Part shown: piece by piece, positions 1-7,300 of the stretch | Layout: every line of letters begins with the position of its first letter | Numbering within the stretch: position 1 is the stretch's first letter | Assembly (NCBI GenBank): GCA_964493955.1 | Contig: CAZBPZ010000040.1 | Location: forward strand, 1-15,707 | DNA: 15,707 nt | Source: CAZBPZ01 sp964493955 | GTDB lineage: Bacteria; Chloroflexota; Dehalococcoidia; Dehalococcoidales; Fen-1064 | Direction: 5' to 3' | Program-made: the position numbers and the translations under genes | The notes under the pieces: generated by a model | What the model was told of the DNA's origin: nothing | What the model saw: only the letters and a program-made list of their open reading frames with translations | The model's database searches: none

Positions 1-1701
1 AAGCCCGGGCGGTGGCAACAGGTGGCCGTGGTATTGCTCGTTGGTCTGGCCATGACCTCCGCCTGCAAGACTTCGACCCCGGCCACCACCCCGGCACCCT
101 CACAGCCCACCCCAACCACCCCCACGGCCAGCCGGCCCGCCTCCTTCTCGGTGACAGACCTGCGGATTACTCCCATCCAGGCCGACAGCAATCAGCCGGT
201 CAGTATCAGTGTCCTTGTCACCAACACCGGCGACGAGGCCGGCACCCACGAGGTGGCCTTCAAGCTCAATGACAGGCTCGAAGCCTCCAGGACCGTTACC
301 CTGGCAGGTGGTGCCAGCCAGCGTGTTACCTTCACGGTCACGCGTGAGCTCGGCGGCAGCTATACCGTCAGCCTCGGGGGGCTTTCCGGCATGTACTCCG
401 TCAGTGGCCCGGAGCCGCTGGAGCCCGGCGAGTCAGTGCCGCCAGCTACCACCGGGCCGGACCAGCCCCCACCCACCCCCGGTACCACCACGCAACCCCC
501 ACCCTCCACCAGCGCCGAATGGACAATTCCCGGGGGCAGCGGCCACTTCTGGCGGGCGGTGCACATGGGCGGTAACTGGGGCACCAATACGGCCAGCGTG
601 CAGGACCCCCCGGCCGAGTACTTTGAGTACCTGCGCGACCTCAATGTCAACTGGGTCGGCATATCGGTGGCACTGCACGTCGATGGCAGCATGGACGACA
701 CAGTGGAGCTGGTGTACGAGGGCGTCCCGATAGCCACCTTCAACGACGCCGTCCTGCGTGCCCTCATCAAGCGTTTCCGCCAGCACGGCTTCAACGTCTA
801 CATCCACGTGGCCTTCGAGGGCACCGCCTCCGGCGAGCACCCCTTCCAGCGCTGGCAGCTCGGTGACCCCCTGGCCCACCAGGAAGACAGCAACCTCCCG
901 GCCGAGTCCTGGCCCTGGCGCACCGACCACCCCCAGCACCGGCAATTCGTCGCCAGCTTCTGGCAGTCCTACACCGACTGCCTGGTGCACATCGCCCGGA
1001 TTGCCGAGGACACGGGCGTCGGCCTGCTGACGCTGGGCACCGAGACGGACCGCCTCTTCCGCAGCCGCTCCGGGGGGCGCTGGCCCAACCACTTCAGGGA
1101 CGAGATGCAGGCCATGGTGAACGCCGTCCGTGGCGTGTACAGCGGGCAACTCGGCTACGAGATGCACGCCAATGCCGTCACCGACCGCGGTTTCTTCGGG
1201 CCAGGGTCTGACTACCTCGTGGCGGACCTGGGGCTGGACGTGATAGCCGTCAGTGCCTATTTCACGCTGATGGACCCGCCACCCCCGGCCGCCCCGGACA
1301 CCGCCGCGCTGGAGGGAATCTGGGAAAACATCTTCCAGGCGCATCTCGTCCCGCTGCAGCAGCGCAACGGCAACAAGCCCATCGTCTTCACCGAGTTCGG
1401 CTATGTCGATAGCCTCGAGGCGCTGCGGATGGCCGCCGCCGACGAGTTCCAGGACAAGGTCTTCAAGGACAAGGACGGTGACGGCCTCGACGAAGGCGAA
1501 GAGGCCCAGCGCAGCGCTTACGAGGCCCTCTTCAACACCATGGATAGGCACCCCAGCGTGGTGCAGGGGGCTTTCCTCTGGGACATCATGATGGCCACTG
1601 ACCAGCAGTGGCAGCAGGCCTTCGGTTCCAAGGTGACATTCAGCATCCGTGGCAAGCTGGCCGAGGAGATGGTGCGGCAGCGCTACCAGCAGTGGCAGTA
1701 G
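1..1701 (+). CDS. Lipoprotein with CARDB-like domain and glycoside-hydrolase-like (GH113-type?) barrel, 5'-partial
   Basis: Predicted surface lipoprotein acting on polysaccharide. The frame is open to the first base of the window, and the residues before the GTG at 22 (KPGRWQQ) give the basic n-region of a signal peptide, so the true start probably lies upstream. Numbering from that GTG: hydrophobic core at 2-11, then lipobox-like TSAC with acylated Cys15; CARDB-like beta-sandwich about 45-127; Pro/Thr-rich linker about 128-165; TIM-barrel-like catalytic region about 165-559. Two acidic residues sit where retaining clan-A glycosidases keep theirs: E341 in LGTETD (acid/base candidate) and E458 in FTEFGY (nucleophile candidate), reminiscent of GH113 beta-mannanases. 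An insert at 483-494 (DKDGDGLDEGEE) resembles an EF-hand calcium loop. It ends with TAG and converges on the acetyltransferase gene. The family assignment is from motif memory, and the substrate is unknown. Confidence 0.7.
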   Translation, partial: KPGRWQQVAVVLLVGLAMTSACKTSTPATTPAPSQPTPTTPTASRPASFSVTDLRITPIQADSNQPVSISVLVTNTGDEAGTHEVAFKLNDRLEASRTVTLAGGASQRVTFTVTRELGGSYTVSLGGLSGMYSVSGPEPLEPGESVPPATTGPDQPPPTPGTTTQPPPSTSAEWTIPGGSGHFWRAVHMGGNWGTNTASVQDPPAEYFEYLRDLNVNWVGISVALHVDGSMDDTVELVYEGVPIATFNDAVLRALIKRFRQHGFNVYIHVAFEGTASGEHPFQRWQLGDPLAHQEDSNLPAESWPWRTDHPQHRQFVASFWQSYTDCLVHIARIAEDTGVGLLTLGTETDRLFRSRSGGRWPNHFRDEMQAMVNAVRGVYSGQLGYEMHANAVTDRGFFGPGSDYLVADLGLDVIAVSAYFTLMDPPPPAAPDTAALEGIWENIFQAHLVPLQQRNGNKPIVFTEFGYVDSLEALRMAAADEFQDKVFKDKDGDGLDEGEEAQRSAYEALFNTMDRHPSVVQGAFLWDIMMATDQQWQQAFGSKVTFSIRGKLAEEMVRQRYQQWQ

Positions 1702-1719
1702 CCAGAAACAGCATATTGC

Positions 1720-1748
1720 CCGCCCGGCCCACCGGCCCGGCCGGGCGG
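1720..1748. terminator. GC-rich hairpin between convergent genes (candidate terminator)
   Basis: A perfect 10-bp inverted repeat, CCGCCCGGCC (1720-1729) and GGCCGGGCGG (1739-1748), has a 9-base loop. It lies 19 bases after the lipoprotein stop codon, between convergent genes. No T-tract follows on either strand, so intrinsic termination is uncertain. A smaller hairpin at 1811-1823 (CCCGG-aga-CCGGG) lies just beyond the stop of the minus-strand acetyltransferase gene and may serve that gene. Confidence 0.35.
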
Positions 1749-1828
1749 TGCCCGGCTGAAGAGACGGCGGCCCGCCGCAAAGTACCGGCCGCTACACCCC
1801 GGGGCGCTTGCCCGGAGACCGGGACGGG

Positions 1829-2347
1829 CTAGGTGCCAGCCTGGCCGGGGTAAATCTTCTGCATCACCAGCACGTCCAGCCACCGGCCGGCCTTCCAGCC
1901 CACCTCCCGCATCACCCCCACTTCCTCAAAGCCGGCCTGCCGGTGCAACCGCAGGCTGATGTCGTTGCCCACCGTGATGCGGGCCAGCACAGTATGAAAC
2001 CCCCGCCGTTCTCCCTCCCGCAGTACCTCCGCCAGCAGACGCCGTCCCAGGCCCCGGCCGCGGTACTCGCCACGGATATAGAGTGAGACCTCGGCGGTGG
2101 CGGCGTAAGCGCGGCGGTCTGACCACTCGCTCAGGGAAGCCCACCCCACCACCCGACCCGCTACCTCCACCACCATAATCGGGTGCCGCTCGTCGTGCCC
2201 CTCGAACCACCGCCGCTGCTCTTCAAGCGTCTTCGGTTCGGTGTCAAAGGTGGCATCGGTCGTCAGGATGGCCTCGTTGTAAATCTCGGTTATGGCCGGC
2301 AGGTCCTCCGGCCGCGCCAGCCTGACTGCGTACGCCGCATCTTCCAT
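1829..2347 (-). CDS. GNAT N-acetyltransferase, phosphinothricin/methionine-sulfone acetyltransferase type
   Basis: Cytosolic acetyl-CoA-dependent N-acetyltransferase of 172 aa, the normal length for the Pat/Bar/MddA (MnaT) group, which acetylates L-amino acids or analogues such as phosphinothricin, methionine sulfone and methionine sulfoximine. Visible features: RLARPEDLPAITEIYNEAI at 9-27, the group's usual opening; TTDATFDTEP at 29-38; the acetyl-CoA pyrophosphate loop RGRGLG at 96-101; and the C-terminal LHRQAGFEEVG...MREVGWKAGRWLD stretch at 134-158. The start is the ATG at 2347-2345, with GAGG ten bases upstream on the minus strand. The frame stays open upstream to 2656, but that extension overlaps hdrA1, has no recognisable domain and is rejected. 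A minus-strand -10-like TAGAAT lies at 2378-2373. The gene is monocistronic and divergent from the hdr operon. Family call is firm; substrate is inferred. Confidence 0.88.
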   Translation of the reverse strand: MEDAAYAVRLARPEDLPAITEIYNEAILTTDATFDTEPKTLEEQRRWFEGHDERHPIMVVEVAGRVVGWASLSEWSDRRAYAATAEVSLYIRGEYRGRGLGRRLLAEVLREGERRGFHTVLARITVGNDISLRLHRQAGFEEVGVMREVGWKAGRWLDVLVMQKIYPGQAGT

Positions 2348-2397
2348 CTGCCCGCTGCCTCGTTCCGGTGCAATTCTAGCACGGTAGCCGGCCGGCG

Positions 2398-2434
2398 TGC
2401 ACAGGACCACCCATTTGCGATAAAATTGAAATGG
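2398..2434 (+). promoter_or_regulatory. Possible upstream promoter overlapped by an inverted repeat (candidate operator)
   Basis: In the divergent intergenic region, TGCACA (2398-2403) and TAAAAT (2421-2426) are spaced 17 bases apart and resemble a sigma-70 promoter pointing to the hdr operon. The -10 box lies inside a 6+6 inverted repeat, CCATTT (2411-2416) and AAATGG (2429-2434), separated by 12 bases. That arrangement would suit a dimeric repressor, but no known operator consensus is recognised. Confidence 0.25.
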
Positions 2435-2459
2435 AAACCCAACGAAACCCGGATGAGGA

Positions 2460-2489
2460 TTGCGCACCCCCCCGCCCATGCGGTAGAAT
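2460..2489 (+). promoter_or_regulatory. Candidate sigma-70-type promoter for the hdr operon
   Basis: TTGCGC (2460-2465) and TAGAAT (2484-2489) are separated by 18 bases. The -10 box matches the consensus at 5 of 6 positions, while the -35 box is weak. Transcription would start near 2496, giving a leader of about 25 bases that contains the GGAGG ribosome-binding site (2509-2513) of the first hdr gene. Prediction by eye only. Confidence 0.4.
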
Positions 2490-2520
2490 AGGTGCCGCAA
2501 GCTAGCCTGGAGGTTCCGCC

Positions 2521-5265
2521 TTGGAGGAGAGCCCTGGCATCGGGCGCGCCCGGCCGAAGCCCGACGTACTGGTGGTAGGAGCCGGCATAGCCGGCATGCA
2601 AGCAGCCCTCGAAATCGCCGACGCCGAACACCGCGTTTACCTGGTAGAGAAGTCACCCACCGTCGGCGGACGAATGCTCCAGCTGGACAAGACCTTCCCC
2701 ACCCTGGACTGTGCCTCCTGCATCGGCACCCCCAAGATGAGCCAGGTCGGCTCGCACAAGTTCATCGAACTCATGACCTGCAGCGAGGTGGAAAGCGTCA
2801 CCGGCACGGCCGGTAACTTCAAGGTAAGGATACGTACCCGGGCCAAGTTCATCGACAGTGCCAAGTGCACCGGCTGCGGCGAGTGCGCCAAGGTCTGCCC
2901 TGTCTCCGTTCCCAGCGAATGGCAGCTCGGCCTGGAAGACCGCACCGCCACCTACCGCCCCTTTGCCCAGGCCGTTCCCAACGTCTTCACGATTGACAAG
3001 CGCGGTCTGCCGCCCTGCCGTGTTGCCTGCCCGGCCGGGGTCAACGCCCAGGGCTACGTGGCCCTGATTGCCCGGAACCGGCCCCGCGAGGCCCTGGAGG
3101 TGCTGCGGCGCACCATGCCCTTCGCCGGCGTGTGCGGGCGTGTCTGCACCCACCCCTGTGAGACCCAATGCGAGCGCGGCAAGGTGGACGAGCCAATCGC
3201 CATCCGTGCCCTCAAGCGCTACATGGCCGACTACGAGCTGAACGAGGGGCGGGAGAAGGCCAGCCGCATTGAGCCCACCCACGAGGAGAAGGTGGCCATC
3301 ATCGGCTCCGGGCCGAGCGGCATCGCCTGCGCCTATGACCTGGTGCGCCTGGGCTACCCGGTAACCGTCTTTGAGGCTGCCCCCGAACCCGGCGGCCTGC
3401 TGCGCTACGGCATCCCCGAGTACCGCCTGCCCAACCGCATCGTTGACGAGGAGCTCGCCTACGTGCAGGAGCTAGGGGTCGAGATAAAGTGCAACAGCCC
3501 GGTGACCGAGCTGGCCGACCTCTTCAACAGTGGCTACAGGGCCATCTACATCGCCACCGGGGCGGGAATTGCCCAGAAGATGGGTATTCCCGGTGAGACG
3601 GCCGACGGTGTCCTCAACGCCCTCAGCTTCCTGCGGCAGGTCAACTCCGGTGAGAAGGTGGTAATCGGGAAGAAAGTAGCCGTCATCGGCGGCGGCAATG
3701 CCGCCGTAGACGCTGCCCGCGTTGCCCAGCGTGTCGGGGCCGAAGAGGTCACCATCCTCTACCGCCGCTCCCGGGCCGAGATGCCGGCCGAACGCTCCGA
3801 GATTGAAGAGGCCGAGAACGAGGGCATCAGGATAGAGCTGCTCACCGCCCCCACCCGTGTCCTCACCGAAGAGAACCGCGTCGTCGGCCTGGAGTGCATC
3901 CGCATGCGCCTCGGCGAGGCCGATGCCTCGCGCCGCCGCCGCCCTGTCCCGATAGAAGGCTCAGAGTACCGGGTTGAAGTCGATACCGTTATCATGGCCA
4001 TCGGCCAGCAGGTCAACAAGGGCATGCTGCCGAAGGAGCTCGAGTTCACCAGCTGGGGCACCATTCAGGTTGACCAGGTGACACTCCACACCAACATCGA
4101 TGGCGTTTTCGCCGGCGGCGATGTCGTCTCCGGCCCGTCAGACGTGATTGCCTCGGTGGCCACCGGCAAAGAGGCTGCCATCTCCATCGACCGCTACCTG
4201 CGCGGCGTGGACCTGGCCGAGGGCCGCCCCGAGCCACGCCGCAAGGTCGATTTCGTGGACAAGAGCCGGGCCGTCAGGCAGGCCCGCGCCAGGATGCCGG
4301 TGCTGGAGACAAACAAGCGCAGAGGCTTCACGGAAGTTGAGCTCGGCTTTGATGCCGAGACAGCCGCCGCCGAGGCCAGCCGCTGCCTCAACTGCGCCGT
4401 CTGCTCCGAGTGCCTCGCCTGCCTGGCCGCCTGCGAGCGCAATGCCATTGACCACACGATGCAGGACTCCTACCGCGAGGTCGAGGTAGGGGCCATCATC
4501 GTGGCCACCGGCTACGACGTTTTCGACCCCACCCCTATCACCCAGTACGGCTACGGCAAGTACCCCAACGTCTTCACCAGCCTGGAGATGGAGAGAATGC
4601 TCAGCTCCACCGGGCCCACCGACGGCCAGGTGGTACTGCGGGACGGCTCCACCCCGAAGAGCGCCGCCATCATTCACTGCGTCGGCAGCCGCGACGAGAA
4701 CTACCACGAGTACTGCTCCCGCGTCTGCTGCATGTACGGCCTCAAGCACGCCCATCAGATCAAGGAAAAGACCGGTGCCGATGTCTACCAGTTCTACATT
4801 GACATGCGCTGCTTCGGCAAGGCCTACGAAGAGTTCTACCGCCGCGTCGCCGACGAAGGCGTCCAGTTCATCCGCGGCAAGGTTGCCCAGGTGACGGACG
4901 TGGCCCAGAACGACGAGGAGAAAGGCAAGCTGGTAGTGGTCTGCGAGGACACCCTGCTGGGCAGGATTATCCGCGTGCCGGTGGACATGGTGGTGCTCAG
5001 CGTTGCCATCGAGCCGCGGGCCGATGCCGCCGAGGTGGCCCGCACCTTCCTCCTGAAGCAGGACAAGGACGGCTTCTTCGAGGAAGAGCACTACAAGCTG
5101 GGGCCGATGAGCACCGGCAGCGAGGGCATCTTCGTGGCCGGCTGCTGCCAGGGCCCCAAGGACATACCGGATACCGTCGCCCAGGCCATCGGGGCCGCCG
5201 CCAAGGCGCTGGCGCTGGTTGCCCGGGGAGAAGTCCGCCGCGAAGTGGAGGTGGCCGGTAGCTAG
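2521..5265 (+). CDS. hdrA: HdrA-like flavoprotein with an inserted GltD/NfnB-type NAD(P)H oxidoreductase module
   Basis: Likely the NAD(P)H-linked flavin subunit of the Hdr complex. At 914 aa it is longer than ordinary HdrA, because one oxidoreductase is nested inside another. HdrA part 1 spans about 14-160: FAD loop VGAGIAG (19-25), DCASCIGTPKM (63-73) and ferredoxin motif C116-x2-C119-x2-C122-x3-C126-P. A GltD-like insert spans about 160-580: cysteines 166, 170, 205, 209, 213 and 217, FAD loop IGSGPSG (261-267), NAD(P)H loop VIGGGNAAVDAA (388-399) and AGGD (531-534). HdrA resumes at about 615: a cysteine run at 622, 625, 628, 631, 634 and 638, then C720, C732, C736 and C737, the HdrA thioredoxin-reductase-domain cluster motif. 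The N-terminal HdrA domain and C-terminal ferredoxins are absent. The start is TTG at 2521, placed by GGAGG seven bases upstream and an in-frame TAG at 2503. hdrA2 follows after 31 bases. Confidence 0.88.
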   Translation: MEESPGIGRARPKPDVLVVGAGIAGMQAALEIADAEHRVYLVEKSPTVGGRMLQLDKTFPTLDCASCIGTPKMSQVGSHKFIELMTCSEVESVTGTAGNFKVRIRTRAKFIDSAKCTGCGECAKVCPVSVPSEWQLGLEDRTATYRPFAQAVPNVFTIDKRGLPPCRVACPAGVNAQGYVALIARNRPREALEVLRRTMPFAGVCGRVCTHPCETQCERGKVDEPIAIRALKRYMADYELNEGREKASRIEPTHEEKVAIIGSGPSGIACAYDLVRLGYPVTVFEAAPEPGGLLRYGIPEYRLPNRIVDEELAYVQELGVEIKCNSPVTELADLFNSGYRAIYIATGAGIAQKMGIPGETADGVLNALSFLRQVNSGEKVVIGKKVAVIGGGNAAVDAARVAQRVGAEEVTILYRRSRAEMPAERSEIEEAENEGIRIELLTAPTRVLTEENRVVGLECIRMRLGEADASRRRRPVPIEGSEYRVEVDTVIMAIGQQVNKGMLPKELEFTSWGTIQVDQVTLHTNIDGVFAGGDVVSGPSDVIASVATGKEAAISIDRYLRGVDLAEGRPEPRRKVDFVDKSRAVRQARARMPVLETNKRRGFTEVELGFDAETAAAEASRCLNCAVCSECLACLAACERNAIDHTMQDSYREVEVGAIIVATGYDVFDPTPITQYGYGKYPNVFTSLEMERMLSSTGPTDGQVVLRDGSTPKSAAIIHCVGSRDENYHEYCSRVCCMYGLKHAHQIKEKTGADVYQFYIDMRCFGKAYEEFYRRVADEGVQFIRGKVAQVTDVAQNDEEKGKLVVVCEDTLLGRIIRVPVDMVVLSVAIEPRADAAEVARTFLLKQDKDGFFEEEHYKLGPMSTGSEGIFVAGCCQGPKDIPDTVAQAIGAAAKALALVARGEVRREVEVAGS

Positions 5266-5296
5266 CACACGGCGCTAGACCAGGCGAGAGAGGGTA

Positions 5297-7276
5297 ATGG
5301 AGAAAAGAGTAGGAGTTTACATCTGCCACTGCGGGTCAAACATTGCCGGCTATGTTGACATCCAGAAGCTGGTTGAATTCGCCCAGGGCCTGCCGTCGGT
5401 CGTTATCGCCCGTGACTATACCTTCATGTGCTCTGACCCCGGCCAGGACCTCATCAAACAAGACATCAAAGAGTTCAACCTGAACCGTGTCCTGGTAAGC
5501 TCCTGCTCGCCCACCCTCCACCTGCACACCTTCCGCGAGGCCTGCCAGACCGCCGGCCTCAACCCCCACCTCTGCGAGATGGCTACCATCCGCGAGTACT
5601 GCTCCTGGGTGCACAGCGAGGACACCCAGGCCGCCACCGAAAAGGCGATGGCGCTGATTGCTGCCGGCGTGCGCCGGGTACTCTACCGGGACCCGCTGGT
5701 GACCAAGTATGCCCCCGTCAACCCCAACACCATCATCGTCGGTGGCGGCATCGCCGGCCTGCAGACCGCCCTGGAAATCGCCAGCTCCGAGCACAAGGTC
5801 TACCTGGTGGAGCGCGAGCCCAGCATCGGGGGGCGCATGGCCCAGCTCGGCGTTACCTTCCCCAGGCTTGAGCCGGCCATGGACATGCTGGCCCCACGGA
5901 TGAAGGCGGCCGCCGAGAGCCAGTACATTGAACTCCTCACCTACAGCGAGGTCTCCGAGCTGGCCGGCTACATCGGCAACTTCACCGCCACCATCCGCCG
6001 GAAGGCACGCTCCGTCATCGCCGAAAAGTGCGACGGCTGTGGTGCCTGCTGGGAAAAGTGCCCGGTTGAGGTGCCCAACGAGTTTGACCGCGGCCTGAGC
6101 CAGCGCAAGGCCATTTACCGGCCCTTCCCCGAGGCCATGCCCAACCTGCCGGTGATAGACCGGCAGGCCTGCATCCGCTTTCAGGGCGGCGAGTGTGACA
6201 TCTGCCAGAAGGCCTGCCCGAAAGGGGCCATCGACTACAACCAGCAGGACGAGATGGTGGAAATCGATGCCGGGGCTGTCATCGTCGCCACCGGCTACGA
6301 CCTGTTTGACCCCACCCCCATCACCCAGTACGGCTACGGCAAGTACCCCAACGTCATCACCAGCGCCGAGTTCGAGCGTCTCACCGCCGCCAATGGCCCC
6401 ACCGGCGGCGAAATCAGGCTCAGGGACGGCTCCACCCCGAAGAGCGTGGCCATCATTCACTGTGTCGGCAGCCGCGACGAAAACTACAACAAGTACTGCT
6501 CCCGCGTCTGCTGCATGTACGGCCTCAAGTACGCCCGCCAGCTCCGCCAGCTGGGAATTGAGGCCTACCAGTTCTACATTGACATGCGCTGCTTCGGCAA
6601 GGGCCACGAAGAGTTCTACAAGGAGACCGCCGACGCCGGCGTCCAGTTCATCCGTGGCAAGGTGGCCCAGGTGACGGACGTGGCCCAGAACGACGAGGAG
6701 AAAGGCAAGCTCATCGTCGTGGCCGAGGACAGCCTGCTCGGTGCCATCATCCGCGTGCCGGTGGACATGGTGGTCCTCAGCGTGACGATGCAGCCGCAAA
6801 AGGACGCCACCGACCTGGCCCGAACACTGCTGCTGGGCTGCAGCTCCGATGGCTTTTTCCTGGAGCGCCATCCCAAGCTGGACCCGGTGGGCACCATGTT
6901 TGACGGTCTCTTCACCGTGGGCTGCTGCCAGTTCCCCAAGGACATCACCGACACGGTGGCCCAGGCCACCGGGGCCGCTGCCCGGGCCATCGAGCTCATC
7001 AGCAAGGGCCAGGTCGAAATGGAAGCCGCCACCGCCGTGGTCGACGAGGAGATATGCGCCGGCTGTGGCTACTGCGAGGCCGTCTGCGCTTACAGTGCCG
7101 TTGAGGTTGACCCCCGCACCAAGATTGCCCGTGTCAACGAGGCACTGTGCAAGGGCTGCGGGGCCTGTGCCGTGAACTGCCCCTCCAAGGCAATGCAGCT
7201 CAAGAACTTCGGTCCGCAGCAGATAATGGACATGCTTGACGAGGCTACCCGGGAGTACGCTGGACGGGCGGCCTGA
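5297..7276 (+). CDS. hdrA: HdrA-like FAD/Fe-S subunit, full-length architecture
   Basis: Flavin-containing HdrA core subunit (659 aa, the usual HdrA length), in its family the site of flavin-based electron bifurcation. In order: N-terminal HdrA domain about 1-140 with C10, C12 (ICHCG), C45 and C70 (SCSP); FAD loop VGGGIAG (148-154); inserted ferredoxin C245, C248, C251 and C255, then C292, C300, C303 and C307; thioredoxin-reductase-domain cluster cysteines C389, C401, C405 and C406; and a C-terminal two-cluster ferredoxin, C587/C590/C593/C597 and C618/C621/C624/C628. The D-C-x2-C-I-x-T-P-K-M motif of hdrA1 is replaced by EPAMDMLAPRM (192-202), so both of its cysteines are gone. The segment from about 330 to 500 is nearly identical to hdrA1, also at DNA level. 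The ATG at 5297 has only a purine-rich GAGAGGG very close upstream. It ends in TGA. Confidence 0.9.
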   Translation: MEKRVGVYICHCGSNIAGYVDIQKLVEFAQGLPSVVIARDYTFMCSDPGQDLIKQDIKEFNLNRVLVSSCSPTLHLHTFREACQTAGLNPHLCEMATIREYCSWVHSEDTQAATEKAMALIAAGVRRVLYRDPLVTKYAPVNPNTIIVGGGIAGLQTALEIASSEHKVYLVEREPSIGGRMAQLGVTFPRLEPAMDMLAPRMKAAAESQYIELLTYSEVSELAGYIGNFTATIRRKARSVIAEKCDGCGACWEKCPVEVPNEFDRGLSQRKAIYRPFPEAMPNLPVIDRQACIRFQGGECDICQKACPKGAIDYNQQDEMVEIDAGAVIVATGYDLFDPTPITQYGYGKYPNVITSAEFERLTAANGPTGGEIRLRDGSTPKSVAIIHCVGSRDENYNKYCSRVCCMYGLKYARQLRQLGIEAYQFYIDMRCFGKGHEEFYKETADAGVQFIRGKVAQVTDVAQNDEEKGKLIVVAEDSLLGAIIRVPVDMVVLSVTMQPQKDATDLARTLLLGCSSDGFFLERHPKLDPVGTMFDGLFTVGCCQFPKDITDTVAQATGAAARAIELISKGQVEMEAATAVVDEEICAGCGYCEAVCAYSAVEVDPRTKIARVNEALCKGCGACAVNCPSKAMQLKNFGPQQIMDMLDEATREYAGRAA

Positions 7277-7300
7277 CGCCCGACCGCTCAGGAGTAGAAA

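Noticed and set aside
433..1551. Long open frame antisense to the lipoprotein gene
   Set aside because: It is a GC-rich antisense artefact: low-complexity Gly/Val/His/Ala-rich product, no domain, and full overlap with a convincing gene.
2348..2656. N-terminal extension of the acetyltransferase to an ATG at 2656
   Set aside because: The extension is Arg-rich, shows no family similarity and overlaps hdrA1. The ATG at 2347 gives the exact family length.
5336..6871. Long antisense open frame across hdrA2 (similar ones at 4138-5268 and 9134-10276)
   Set aside because: They mirror the codon bias of the hdrA genes, encode repetitive Gly/Val/His/Ala-rich sequence with no recognisable motif, and have no plausible start signals.
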